Source of the DNA: Micromonospora mirobrigensis | GTDB taxonomy: Bacteria; Actinomycetota; Actinomycetes; Mycobacteriales; Micromonosporaceae | Reading direction: 5' to 3' | Length of the DNA stretch: 64,000 nucleotides | Assembly: GCF_900091555.1 (NCBI RefSeq) | Contig: NZ_FMCX01000003.1 | Span: 1 to 64,000 of the forward strand | Shown here: in pieces, positions 16,268 through 24,686 of the stretch | How the letters are laid out: each line of letters starts with the position of its first letter | How positions within the stretch are numbered: the first letter of the stretch is position 1 | Program-made: the position numbers and the translations under genes | Notes under the pieces: generated by a model | Database searches by the model: none | Seen by the model: only the letters and a program-made list of their open reading frames with translations | Told to the model about the DNA's origin: nothing

Positions 16268-17990
16268 GGATGTCGAGATTGACGTGATGCTCCGCGACAA
16301 GACGGGGCCGGGGGTCACGTCCGTAGAGCGGAACCTCAAGCGAGCCAACGAGGAGTCGAAGAAGAGCAGTTCGGCCATCGGCAAGGTGGTGGCCGACTAT
16401 CACAAGGGCTTCAGCAAGTTGGGCACCGCAGCGGCGCGGTGGGCCAACTCGGGTAACAGCTCAAGCAAGAAGTTCGTTCGTGGGCTCGTCAGCGGGATGG
16501 ACGCGCTTGCCAGCCTGGGTAGCTCCATCGGTGGTGGCCTGTCCAAGGCCATCTCTGCCGCTGGTCCTCACGTCCAGGTCGCCATGGGCGCTGTGTTGGT
16601 CGGTGCGGCCGTAGCGGCAGCGCCGGCTATCGCGGGTGCCATCGTGGGTGGCGCGGCCCTTGGCGGCGTCGTGGGCGGCCTCATCATCGCCAGCAGGGAT
16701 GCAAGGGTCGCGGGGGCCTTTGACAACCTGAAGGAAGAGATCGGGTCAGGGCTACAGGACGCGGCGAAGCGGTTCATCCCCGCAGCACTTGATGCCGTCA
16801 ACGTAGCCAGATCAGCGTTCCGGGGGATGCTCCCCGACCTGAAGCGTCTGTTCGACGTCTCGGCTACCTGGGTCGCTCCCCTGACTCGCTCCATCGGTCG
16901 TGCGGCGCAGTCGATGCTGTCCGGCATCACGCAGGCCGTCACCAAGGCTGGTCCCATCATCGCGGCCATCGGTCAGGGCATCGAGATGATCGGCAAGTCG
17001 GTGGGCAACATGTTCGCCAGCCTGTCCGACAACGGCGCGTCCATGGGCCTGGCGCTGAAGGGCGTGTTCATCCTCATCGCCAGTTCGATCGACAACGCCG
17101 GCAGGGCATTGAACTTCCTCGTCGAGGCGTTCGAGTTCTTCGTCAACAAGATCCCCGGTGGCAAGAAGCTGCTTGATGGGATGAAGGCCAGTCAGGACGG
17201 CACGAAGACCAGCGCCTACAACCTGGCCGGTGGGTTCCAGGCTCTTGCCAGCGACTCCAACGCGGCGGCGGCAGGTATCACCCGGCTCAAGGAGAAGGCC
17301 GACAACCTCGTAGACAGCAACATCAGCCTGCGTGAGGCGCAGATCGCCTCCCGTAACGCCATCTCCGAAGCGACTGAGACCCTGAAGCGCAACGGCAAGG
17401 CGCATGGCGATGTGACGAGGAAGGGCCGGGAGAACGAGTCCGCCCTACTCGCGCTGGCGACCGCCTTCAACAGCGAGGCGACGGCCGGTGAGAAGAGCGG
17501 CATCAGCGCGGAGCGGGCGAGCAACAAGTACCACAACAACCGCGCCGCACTGATCGCCATGGCGGAGAAGGCCGGCTACTCCAAGACTCAGGCGGCGCGT
17601 CTGGCGGCACAGCTTCTCAAGATTCCGAACAACGTCCACACGGACATCAACGCCGACACTCGCGCGGCCTCTGCCGCAGTGACCAGCTTCCAGAAGCGGG
17701 TTAACAACCTCAGGGGCAAGACGGTCACCGTCACGGTGCGCGTGCAGAGCAACGGCAACCACTACATCCCCGGCGTCGGCACGCAGCTCAAGAACGCCGG
17801 CACCGCTTCGTGGATGGATGCCAGCGGCGGCAACACCACTTCGCGGGTCGGCGGGCCTCGGGAGACGGTGAAGCTCGACAACACCGTCAACGTCGCTCTG
17901 GACGGTGCGCCGTTCTACGCCTACACCGCCCGCGCCATCAACGAATCAGAGCGCCGTACCGCGTGGCGGCAGAAGGTGGGGAGGCGGTAA
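16260..17990 (+). CDS. Tape measure protein
   Basis: 576 residues, GTG start. Helical, with a Ser/Lys-rich start, a long Ala/Gly-rich hydrophobic part (about residues 95-150), repeated amphipathic helices, and a C-terminus returning to beta structure (TVTVTVRVQSNGNHY). Its length sets tail length; by the usual 0.15 nm per residue this implies a tail of roughly 80-90 nm, short for a siphovirus. Transcription and overlap tie it to the chaperone genes. Confidence 0.88.
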   Translation: MARDVEIDVMLRDKTGPGVTSVERNLKRANEESKKSSSAIGKVVADYHKGFSKLGTAAARWANSGNSSSKKFVRGLVSGMDALASLGSSIGGGLSKAISAAGPHVQVAMGAVLVGAAVAAAPAIAGAIVGGAALGGVVGGLIIASRDARVAGAFDNLKEEIGSGLQDAAKRFIPAALDAVNVARSAFRGMLPDLKRLFDVSATWVAPLTRSIGRAAQSMLSGITQAVTKAGPIIAAIGQGIEMIGKSVGNMFASLSDNGASMGLALKGVFILIASSIDNAGRALNFLVEAFEFFVNKIPGGKKLLDGMKASQDGTKTSAYNLAGGFQALASDSNAAAAGITRLKEKADNLVDSNISLREAQIASRNAISEATETLKRNGKAHGDVTRKGRENESALLALATAFNSEATAGEKSGISAERASNKYHNNRAALIAMAEKAGYSKTQAARLAAQLLKIPNNVHTDINADTRAASAAVTSFQKRVNNLRGKTVTVTVRVQSNGNHYIPGVGTQLKNAGTASWMDASGGNTTSRVGGPRETVKLDNTVNVALDGAPFYAYTARAINESERRTAWRQKVGRR

Positions 17991-17992
17991 CC

Positions 17993-19420
17993 ATGGGCGT
18001 CGTAGACACCTTCGGGCGCAGCGTCACGGGTGGTTGGGGTACCTCGGACTCGGGATCAGTCTGGGCAGTCTCAACCGTGGGTGGTGGCTCGTCCGCTGAC
18101 TTCAACGTCGGAGGCTTCGTCTCCGGCAAGGGCACCCACTCGCATGGCGGAACTAACCGATACATGCGCTCAGTCGTAGCCAGCGCCAACATCCAGGACC
18201 CCGATCAGGTGATGGACCTGGCTATCTATTCCCCGTTCGTCACCGGTGCCGCAGTGGTGATGGGAGTCGTGGGCCGGTACCAGGACGCCAACAACTACTA
18301 CTGGCTGCGCACGGAGTTCAACGCCGGAAGCTCCAACATCCAGCTCAAGATCAGCAAGGTCGTCGGCGGAACCGATACTCAGATTGCCAACGTCAATCCG
18401 CTCCCTGGTCTTAGCTACGGCCTCAGCGCGGTACGCATGCGGGCTCGAATCATCGACGACATGCTTCAGATCAAGGCGTGGCCGGCTTCAGGAAGTGAAC
18501 CGGCTAGCTGGAACCTCACCGCGTACGACAGCACGTTCAGCGCGGCGGGCGGCGTAGGTATTCAGTCGTGGGTGGTCGGTGGCAACACGAACTCCATGCC
18601 GTTTCCGATCACCTACGACAACTACAACGCGGACGAGAACATCACGCCGGTTGTCTTGTCCGCCGTCGCGCAGGATGTGTGGCCGACGCGCGTGCTGGTG
18701 TCGCTGACGGGCATCACGGTGGGCAGCTCGGTGGCGCTGTACCGGGTAGTCGGCGGTGAACGCACTCTGGTGCGCGCAGGAATCGGCAGCACCGTGACGG
18801 ACAAGTCCTTCCTTCGTGTGGATGCGGAGTTGCCCTTCGGGGAGCCGGTGTCGTACGTCGCGGTGGTGAACGGAACCACGGAGTACACCACCGCTCCCGT
18901 CACCTACGCACTTGATGGCGGCAAGGTTGCCGTCACCGATGCCATCACCGGCAACGCGGCGGAAGTCGTCATCACCGCATGGGATGAGAAGTCGTACGAG
19001 CGGCAGTCATCGGTGTTCAAGGTGGGCGGGCGCAACGTCGTGGTGTCCGGCGATATCGGCATGTTCGAGGGCGATATCGAGCTGCTGACCGAGACCGATT
19101 CAGCGCGTGAGAACCTGACCGAGCTTCTGACCAACGCCACGGAAGGCGCGGTGCAGATCCGGCAGCCAGGCGGATACGCGGGCGTTGACTCCTACGCCGT
19201 AGTCACGCGGGTGGCGGAGCGGCGCTTCAGCCAGGACGGCAGCGACCAGCGCCGGTACTTCACCCTCAGTGTCGCTGAGGTCGAGAGCTGGGCACCCGCG
19301 ATGGAGGCACGAGGCTTCACGCTCCAAGACATCGCCAACGCCTACACGGGGCTGGTCCTGGCAGACATCGCGGCCGACTACGCCACGCTGCTGGACATCG
19401 CGCAGGGGGACTTCTCATGA
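17993..19420 (+). CDS. Minor (distal) tail protein with LamG-like domain
   Basis: 475 residues from ATG 17993, two bases after the tape measure stop. Residues 1-210 read like a concanavalin/laminin-G jelly roll (DTFGRSVTGGWGTSDSGSVW, NYYWLRTEFN, IDDMLQIKAWPASG), possibly carbohydrate binding. This is followed by fibronectin-like and distal-tail regions (VVLSAVAQDVWPTRVLVSL; VFKVGGRNVVVSGD). The ATGA at its end overlaps the next gene. Confidence 0.7.
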   Translation: MGVVDTFGRSVTGGWGTSDSGSVWAVSTVGGGSSADFNVGGFVSGKGTHSHGGTNRYMRSVVASANIQDPDQVMDLAIYSPFVTGAAVVMGVVGRYQDANNYYWLRTEFNAGSSNIQLKISKVVGGTDTQIANVNPLPGLSYGLSAVRMRARIIDDMLQIKAWPASGSEPASWNLTAYDSTFSAAGGVGIQSWVVGGNTNSMPFPITYDNYNADENITPVVLSAVAQDVWPTRVLVSLTGITVGSSVALYRVVGGERTLVRAGIGSTVTDKSFLRVDAELPFGEPVSYVAVVNGTTEYTTAPVTYALDGGKVAVTDAITGNAAEVVITAWDEKSYERQSSVFKVGGRNVVVSGDIGMFEGDIELLTETDSARENLTELLTNATEGAVQIRQPGGYAGVDSYAVVTRVAERRFSQDGSDQRRYFTLSVAEVESWAPAMEARGFTLQDIANAYTGLVLADIAADYATLLDIAQGDFS

Positions 19421-20496
19421 TCCCGCTGTCGACCGTCGCTCAGTCCGTGCTCACCCGCTCCTTCAAGTACAAGCTGCGGGTCGAGTCGTGGCTTGGCCCC
19501 GACCTTCTTGCCGATGACGTACCGGTCAGTTCAGCCAGTGAAGAGGCTGACCGTTCGTTGCGGGTGCCGGAGCGAGTCACCCTGACCATCCCCCGGCTTT
19601 CCGGCGGTACGTCCTGGTCCCCGGTCACCGACAACCACCCGCTTGCCGCCAACGGTCAGCGGTTGCGGGTGCAGCTCGGCATCGGAGTCGGTGGCGGGCA
19701 GATGGAGTGGATTCAGCGGGGATGGTTCGTCATCCAAGAGTCGGTCGCTGAAGGCGACACAGTGAACGTCTCTGCTGTCGGCCTGCTTTCACTTGTTGAA
19801 GAGGCTCGGTTGGTCTCTCCGTTCCAGCCGTCCGGCACCCTCGTGTCCACCCTCCGTGGGTTGGTGGAGCCCACCGTGACCGTGGTCGTAGACAACGGCC
19901 TGACGGACCGTGCGGTGCCGTCCGGCATCAACTACGACGACGACCGCCTTGGGGCCGTCATGGAGCTTCTGGACGCGTGGGGAGCCGACGCCTACGTGAC
20001 CGAGGACGGGTACCTTCTCGCCACACCCATGGGGCCGAGCATGACGCCGGTTCTGAGCCTGACCGATGGGGCCGGCGGCACGGTGATTCAGGCCAGCGGT
20101 GCCAGCACGCGGGAGAACGCCTACAACGTCGTCGTAGCGCGAGGAACCACGGCGGACGGTGGTCAGGTCCAGGGCGTCGCCTACAACTACACGGGGCCGA
20201 AGGGCTACGGGGGCTACTTCAACCCGTTGCCTGTCCCGTACTTCTACGAGTCGCCCCTACTGACCACCGTCGCGCAGTGCAACTTGGCGGCGCGCACGGT
20301 GCTGTCCCGCCTCAATCGCTCCACCGCCAAGGAGTTCCGAGTCGAGATGGTGCCGCATCCGGCCCTTCAGGCGGGCGACACGGTGCAGATCACGACCGAC
20401 GACTACCCCAACCTGCTGTGCGTGGTTGAGGCGCTGACGTTGCCGTACAAGGCAGATGGCGGCGTTCAGACCCTCAAGTTGAGGAGCCTGGCATGA
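19417..20496 (+). CDS. Tail hub / baseplate protein (gp44-like, probable)
   Basis: 359 residues. The pattern of a phage tail hub: SVLTRSFKYKLRVESWLG, LRVPERVTLTIPR, GWFVIQESVAEGDTVNVSAVGLL, a central DDDRLGAVMELLDAWGADAY, and C-terminal VEMVPHPALQAGDTVQITTD. Such hubs cap the tube and carry fibres. It is coupled by 4-nt overlaps to both neighbours. Confidence 0.65.
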   Translation: MIPLSTVAQSVLTRSFKYKLRVESWLGPDLLADDVPVSSASEEADRSLRVPERVTLTIPRLSGGTSWSPVTDNHPLAANGQRLRVQLGIGVGGGQMEWIQRGWFVIQESVAEGDTVNVSAVGLLSLVEEARLVSPFQPSGTLVSTLRGLVEPTVTVVVDNGLTDRAVPSGINYDDDRLGAVMELLDAWGADAYVTEDGYLLATPMGPSMTPVLSLTDGAGGTVIQASGASTRENAYNVVVARGTTADGGQVQGVAYNYTGPKGYGGYFNPLPVPYFYESPLLTTVAQCNLAARTVLSRLNRSTAKEFRVEMVPHPALQAGDTVQITTDDYPNLLCVVEALTLPYKADGGVQTLKLRSLA

Positions 20497-21224
20497 GTTC
20501 CCTTCTGGCGACAGCCAAGACCGCCAAGAGCGGGACCACCGTCACCGCGATCGTCAACGGCATCACCACCACGGTTCAGGTCGCACGGGATCTGTCCGTG
20601 GCGGCGGGAGACATCCTGTTGGTGGAGCGGGTCGGGGCGCAGTGGTTCGCCTACGCGGCAGTGTTCACTGTCCCCGCCGGTCCGGCACCGGTACCGGTTG
20701 AGGACGAGAACCAGACGCCACCACCGCCCAAGCCGGTCATCACCACTGGCAGCCTGGTGGTGAGTCCCGTAGAGACGCGCTCCTACCGCAACGGCACCTG
20801 GCGTACGGACAACGACGACGTGTACCAGGGCCAGTACGGAGGATGGGGCAACCACACGGGTTGCGTCTTCTACGGCACCAAGCCGGCAAGCCTGGTAGGC
20901 GCCACCGTCACCAGCGCGGTTATCAACGTCAAGCGGGTCAGCGCGGGCGTGTATGCGGCGCAGCCGACGACCATGCGGCTGGTGACGGAGAAGACCCGGC
21001 CGACGGGAGCACCCACCCTCGGTTCGTCCACGGCGGGACCGTCGCTAGCGGTTGGTTCCTCTGCGACGTTCACCATCCCGACTTCATGGGCTCAAGCAAT
21101 GGTCAACGGCACGGCGGGAGGACTGGCGTTCTACGACGCAACCGGTTCGCCCTATGTGCGTTTCGCGGGACGCGGTTCCTGGTCTCCCGCTTTCACGATG
21201 ACAATCGCGTGGCAGAGAGGATAA
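20493..21224 (+). CDS. Tail fibre / receptor-binding protein (probable)
   Basis: 243 residues: an N-terminal 60-residue domain (TTVTAIVNGITTTVQVARDL), a Pro-rich linker (ENQTPPPPKPV), and a beta-rich tip (TRSYRNGTWRTDNDDVYQGQ to YVRFAGRGSW). Architecture and place after the hub suggest a fibre. I recognise no specific ligand domain. Confidence 0.6.
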   Translation: MSSLLATAKTAKSGTTVTAIVNGITTTVQVARDLSVAAGDILLVERVGAQWFAYAAVFTVPAGPAPVPVEDENQTPPPPKPVITTGSLVVSPVETRSYRNGTWRTDNDDVYQGQYGGWGNHTGCVFYGTKPASLVGATVTSAVINVKRVSAGVYAAQPTTMRLVTEKTRPTGAPTLGSSTAGPSLAVGSSATFTIPTSWAQAMVNGTAGGLAFYDATGSPYVRFAGRGSWSPAFTMTIAWQRG

Positions 21225-21228
21225 CGAC

Positions 21229-21771
21229 ATGCCCACCACCAGCAAGGGACTCACCTACCCGACTTCCACGGGACACGCGCGGATCTGGGAGCACATCCAG
21301 ACGCTTGCTCAGGACGTCGACCGGGTCATCACCAAGCCTGCCATCGGCAAGGCGTCCAACACCGTCTCGCAGAGCAGCATCACCACGGAAGCCGTGTCGC
21401 TGACGGTCAGCAGCATGGTCTTCAAGGCGGGGTGGGCGTACCGGGCGTACATCCGAACCGCTGTGTACGGCACGGTTGGCGCACAGGTCGCGTTCCGTCT
21501 GCGCAAGACCAACGCCACCGGCACCGACCTCGGCGAGTTCGGCCGTGTGACCTGTGATGGCACCGTGGTTGGCTCGTCCGCGATGGTCAACGGCTCCATC
21601 GTCCTGGTCCGGTCTGCCGGTACGGATCTCACGACCGACGTGGTTCTCACGGTCAGTGCGTCCACAGGAACAGTCAACTGTTGGGCGGGCACTTCCTCGC
21701 CCCGCTATCTCATCATCGAGCCAATCGGCACCGCCGCCGAATATGCCGGCCTCGGCGTTGACGTAAACTGA
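21229..21771 (+). CDS. Tail-tip / fibre-associated protein
   Basis: 180 residues. It begins KGLTYPTSTGHARIWEHIQTLAQDVD, a pattern common to last-gene fibre proteins of actinophages, then a beta-sandwich-like region (VSLTVSSMVFKAGWAYRAYI; VAFRLRKTNATG). It is the last gene of the late operon, followed by a strong terminator. Confidence 0.6.
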   Translation: MPTTSKGLTYPTSTGHARIWEHIQTLAQDVDRVITKPAIGKASNTVSQSSITTEAVSLTVSSMVFKAGWAYRAYIRTAVYGTVGAQVAFRLRKTNATGTDLGEFGRVTCDGTVVGSSAMVNGSIVLVRSAGTDLTTDVVLTVSASTGTVNCWAGTSSPRYLIIEPIGTAAEYAGLGVDVN

Positions 21772-21787
21772 TCGCACAACTAAATAG

Positions 21788-21823
21788 GAAGCGCGGAGCC
21801 TTAGGGATGGGGCTCCGCGCTTC
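21788..21823 (+). terminator. Strong terminator of the late (virion) operon
   Basis: Perfect 13-bp stem (21788-21800 with 21811-21823), 10-nt loop, 16 nt after the last tail gene. Confidence 0.85.
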
Positions 21824-21836
21824 TGCGTTTCAGGAA

Positions 21837-22028
21837 CTAAATGCTGCGTCGGTTGAGTCTCAGCTTCTCCATCCTTTGCGTACGGAACTTGTCAATCACA
21901 AGTGCCGCGTTGTCGAGACGGGGACAACCCTCGGGTGTGCACTTCGAGCACAGGTTGCGTTCGTGGAACTCGATGCAGTACGACGCCAGCGTCACCGCGA
22001 AGGGCACCTGACGGATCACCTCACCCAT
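21837..22028 (-). CDS. Small Cys-rich (putative zinc-binding) protein
   Basis: 63 residues with FHERNLCSKCTPEGCPRLDNA, a C-x2-C-x4-C pattern likely to bind zinc, and a helical tail (LVIDKFRTQRMEKLRLNRR). Similar tiny Cys proteins occur in control regions of actinomycete integrative elements. The start overlaps the preceding stop by 8 nt, so it is translationally coupled to it. Confidence 0.6.
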   Translation of the reverse strand: MGEVIRQVPFAVTLASYCIEFHERNLCSKCTPEGCPRLDNAALVIDKFRTQRMEKLRLNRRSI

Positions 22029-22242
22029 CGCGCGGCTCCGTCCTGCGGGCGTGCGGGAGAGTCACCCATGCTCCTGCGCGGCCGGGGTAGCTGCCTGGCC
22101 ATCGGTTGCCGGAGTTACGGCGCACCAGGGCTTCACGCGCGGCCTGTGGCGAGAGAGCACCGGATCGGGACGGGTAGGCCGTAGCTGGTCCCGTCTGGTC
22201 CAAGGGCGGGGCAGGACGCTTCCTGAACGGCCAGATCCTCAT
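22021..22242 (-). CDS. Small basic protein (MRIWPFRKR family), unknown function
   Basis: 73 residues from ATG 22242, with GGGAG 7 nt upstream; a longer frame to 22338 would run through the operator. N-terminus MRIWPFRKRPAPP and central AREALVRRNSG. Small proteins with this type of start precede Cys-rich proteins in many actinomycete integrative elements (family recollection, not checked). It is divergent from the GntR gene and likely controlled by the operator at 22288-22349. Confidence 0.55.
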   Translation of the reverse strand: MRIWPFRKRPAPPLDQTGPATAYPSRSGALSPQAAREALVRRNSGNRWPGSYPGRAGAWVTLPHARRTEPRDG

Positions 22243-22287
22243 GGCTGCACTCCCGTGGGCAGGTTTGGCTTGAGGAACTGAAGGTAA

Positions 22288-22349
22288 CCCTGTACGTCCC
22301 TGTACGTCTAGGGACGTACCTGAGCGGTGGTCGTTCACGGACGTACAGG
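22288..22349. promoter_or_regulatory. Four-box operator of the GntR-type regulator
   Basis: CCCTGTACGT occurs twice head to tail (22288-22297, 22298-22307). Inverted forms GGGACGTACC (22311-22320) and ACGTACAGG (22341-22349) follow. The boxes fill the region between divergent small genes and the regulator gene. Confidence 0.65.
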
Positions 22350-22352
22350 AGC

Positions 22353-22598
22353 GTGGCGAGCATGAGTCTCGATCCGCTGTCGCCTGAGCCGCTGTACGTG
22401 CAACTGGCAGACGCGATCACCAAGCAGATTCAGGCGGGCAAGCTGGTGCCCCGCCGACCCATCCCCAGCGAAGAGCAACTACGCCAGGAGTTCGGAGTCG
22501 CACGGGGCACCGTGAGACAGGCTGTGAAGTTGCTACGGGAACGCGGTTTGGTGGTGACCGTTCCGCAGCGCGGGACCTACGTCGCTTGGACCGACTGA
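22353..22598 (+). CDS. GntR-family transcriptional regulator (HTH only)
   Basis: About 81 residues: winged helix LSPEPLYVQLADAITKQIQA, then PIPSEEQLRQEFGVARGTVR and ERGLVVTVPQRGTYV. This is the GntR DNA-binding domain without an effector domain. Short GntR repressors such as KorSA control actinomycete integrative elements. It likely binds the four-box operator just upstream and sets lysogeny or maintenance. The start may be GTG 22353 or ATG 22362. The 3' end overlaps the convergent HNH gene by 22 nt. Confidence 0.85.
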   Translation: MASMSLDPLSPEPLYVQLADAITKQIQAGKLVPRRPIPSEEQLRQEFGVARGTVRQAVKLLRERGLVVTVPQRGTYVAWTD

Positions 22599-23215
22599 AG
22601 GACTCGGCTCCAACGGGCGCTCAGATCCACGGAGACGGCTTGAAGCTGGCTCGCCCTCTCCCTGTCCGCCCTGGTGACCTTCAGCGCCTCTGAGACCTCC
22701 TGAGCGGCTTCCGGGGTCAGCGGGAGTGGACGGGTCTGGTAGCGCTTCTCCATGAACCGCAGAGCGGTGGTGAAGTCGACGCCGCTCCGAACTTGGTAGT
22801 TGCGGGCGTTGGTGCACGTCTTGCACATCCGACCCGTTCGGGACCAGTACGTGTTCCGCAGCGTGAAGCGATGCCCTCGCATGCACCGCTTCCGTCGCCC
22901 CCGGTTCGCCAGGTTGACGCTGTGGGTTACTTCCCTCAAGTGCTCCGGGTTGATGCAGGCGCGGTTGCATCGCTTGAAGTGGTCAAGTTCAAGGCCGGGG
23001 GTAACCGGGCCAACCCACTTGGTCCAGTAGAACCGGTGCGCGGTCGTTGAGGTCTTGCGACCATCCACCACCACGGCCTTGTTCCCATAGCCGCATGCGT
23101 CCAAGAACCCGTCGTAGATCCAGCAACCGTTCTTGTCGATGGTGTAGCCGGTGTGCTTGCCGACGACGACGCCATAGGGCCAGAGGTCTTCGGTGGTACG
23201 GTTGAGCACGGACAT
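22577..23215 (-). CDS. HNH endonuclease (HNH_3-like), possibly a homing-type gene
   Basis: 212 residues. An N-terminal part (IDKNGCWIYDGFLDACGYGN, HRFYWTKWVGPV) leads into the HNH core LELDHFKRCNRACINPEHLR-EV. C4-type Cys pairs (CMRGH, CKTC) and a coiled helical tail follow. This family is common as free-standing endonucleases in actinophages. GAGGAG lies 6 nt before ATG. It is distinct from the packaging HNH at 8542. Confidence 0.85.
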   Translation of the reverse strand: MSVLNRTTEDLWPYGVVVGKHTGYTIDKNGCWIYDGFLDACGYGNKAVVVDGRKTSTTAHRFYWTKWVGPVTPGLELDHFKRCNRACINPEHLREVTHSVNLANRGRRKRCMRGHRFTLRNTYWSRTGRMCKTCTNARNYQVRSGVDFTTALRFMEKRYQTRPLPLTPEAAQEVSEALKVTRADRERASQLQAVSVDLSARWSRVLQSVQAT

Positions 23216-23287
23216 TTCATCTCCTCAAGGGTTGAGTGTTCAGAGGGGCCACCAGGATTCGCAGTCGTTGGTGGCCTCTCGCCATAT

Positions 23288-23473
23288 CTAGCTGTTGGTT
23301 GCGTTCATCCAGGCGACTCCGCCCCAGCAACACAGGTACATGAGACCGAGTGTGACGACCAGGGTGACGATGACTCCAATGGGCGTTGCCTTCTGTCCAG
23401 GCTTCTTCGGTCCCTTGATCGGTCGGCTGTACCGCAGCGGACCCACGCCGAAGTTCCATCGCCAATTGCTCAC
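23288..23473 (-). CDS. Small membrane protein
   Basis: 61 residues, GTG start with GGAG 6 nt upstream. A short motif WRWNFGVGPLRYSRP precedes one transmembrane helix (TPIGVIVTLVVTLGLMYLCC). It could be a holin-like or membrane-associated phage protein, but one helix and position in a control operon do not establish that. Confidence 0.55.
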   Translation of the reverse strand: MSNWRWNFGVGPLRYSRPIKGPKKPGQKATPIGVIVTLVVTLGLMYLCCWGGVAWMNATNS

Positions 23474-23485
23474 TGCTTGCTCCTG

Positions 23486-24085
23486 TCAATTGAGGTAGTT
23501 CTCAAGTCCAAGACGTCGTGCCATGGAGTTTCCGGTGCTGACTTTCGGGGACACACCCTTGACCCGCTGTACCGCCTCCTGAAGCGCCGTGAGCTCCGGG
23601 TCCTTAGTCGGTCTAGGGCGGACCACCTTTCGAGGCTTGACGGACTTCTCGGCGGGTTCCTCGGGGAGGTTCTTCTTGATGACCCTCTTGGCCGTGGGCT
23701 TCTTCTGGACAACCCGCCCCTTGGTGTTCGGCTCTCTCGCGGGGGTGGGGTTGCGCCAAGCCTGCACCTTCCGCTTGTCGATGTACTGGAACGTCAGACC
23801 GTTGCGGTTGCTCCAATCGATGATGGATGCGTACTTCACACCATCAACCTCGTACGGGGCGATGAAGTCAGAATCGACCAGCTCCCCAATCCAGTGGTTC
23901 AACTCTTCAATCGTCTGCCCTACTTTGACGGGGACGTTGTTCTTCAGCCACTTGCCGTCGATGTTCACGTTGCCCACGTCATCAGCGGCAACCATCAACC
24001 CGACCAGAAACCACTTGGCTTCCGGGGAGAGAGCCACTGCCCGGTACTCGATGAACAAGCTCTTCTGAACCATGCGGTTTCTCAT
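23486..24085 (-). CDS. Replication-initiator-like winged-helix protein (tentative)
   Basis: 199 residues. The first ~95 (SLFIEYRAVALSPEAKWFLV; VDSDFIAPYEVDGVKYASI) resemble the winged-helix N-domain of phage O-type replication proteins. A long Lys/Pro/Arg-rich linker (PREPNTKG to KVVRPRPTKD region) and a short C-terminal helix follow. No helicase-loader domain is visible. It overlaps the upstream gene by 4 nt (ATGA). It is adjacent to a repeat-rich non-coding region, which would fit an origin. Confidence 0.45.
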   Translation of the reverse strand: MRNRMVQKSLFIEYRAVALSPEAKWFLVGLMVAADDVGNVNIDGKWLKNNVPVKVGQTIEELNHWIGELVDSDFIAPYEVDGVKYASIIDWSNRNGLTFQYIDKRKVQAWRNPTPAREPNTKGRVVQKKPTAKRVIKKNLPEEPAEKSVKPRKVVRPRPTKDPELTALQEAVQRVKGVSPKVSTGNSMARRLGLENYLN

Positions 24086-24348
24086 GGCATCCGCTTTCGG
24101 GGGAGAACCTTCTTCTTCGGCTTGGGCCTGGTGAACTGAACCAGAACGCCCCTGTCGTCGGTGGAGGTGCGAACAGTCATCCCCGACTTACTCGCATGTG
24201 CGTAGGCCGCAGCACGTATCGCGCGGTCGCTAACCGTGTAGTCCTCTCCCCGCACAAGACGCCACGGGGAGCCATCTGCCCAGATGTGCCAGGGGTACTT
24301 CTGCACTCCCCCGACACGCGTAATGAACTGCTCCACTTGTTCTGCCAT
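24082..24348 (-). CDS. Conserved phage protein, paralogue of the gene at 8283
   Basis: 88 residues. YPWHIWADGSPWRLVRGEDY and SGMTVRTSTDDRGVLVQFTR match the left-end protein block for block and end in a Lys-rich tail (KPKKKVLPRKR). It is first in a minus-strand operon with the replication-like gene. Function unknown; a nucleic-acid or Lsr2-like partner role is only a guess. Confidence 0.7.
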   Translation of the reverse strand: MAEQVEQFITRVGGVQKYPWHIWADGSPWRLVRGEDYTVSDRAIRAAAYAHASKSGMTVRTSTDDRGVLVQFTRPKPKKKVLPRKRMP

Positions 24349-24686
24349 GAACTCAGAATAAGTGCGTTGTCAAATAGCTCACCAAGCACTTATCTGTTTC
24401 AAGTTCTCAAGTCTGGGTTCTTAGTTGTTTACGTTTTCAGGTTCTTAAGTCTGAGGTTCCAAGGTTCTTAGGTAGATGGTTATTAGGTTGGGGGTCCAAC
24501 AGGAGACGCACTTGGGGTGCACCTGGGGCGCACACACTGTGCACACCCTGGGCACAGTCGTCTCACACACGTCTCACGGCAGGTCCGTGAAAAGGGGTGA
24601 ACGGCAGGTACGTCCGCAGACGCAGAAGTGCCCCTGACCAGGCGATACGTGATGGGCGGGGATGGGCCGTGACCCCGGTCCGCTTA
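24349..24686. other. AT-richer, repeat-rich right end (origin, promoter or att-arm region)
   Basis: No gene. At 24402-24424 and 24439-24460 lie imperfect direct repeats of RGTTCTYAAGTCTG, with a further half copy at 24461-24472. Beyond are overlapping GTGCAC-type motifs, then the inverted 15-mer (24628-24642). TCTCACGGCAG at 24572-24582 also occurs at 6708-6718 near attL. These fit iterons, promoters of the leftward operon and integrase arm sites. Confidence 0.4.
24628..24642 (-). repeat. Terminal inverted 15-mer, right copy
   Basis: Exact reverse complement of 6634-6648, 44 bp inside attR. Confidence 0.45.

Noticed and set aside
23288..23473. Holin assignment for the 61-residue membrane protein
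   Set aside because: A single helix and location in the control operon, with no endolysin next to it, do not support it.
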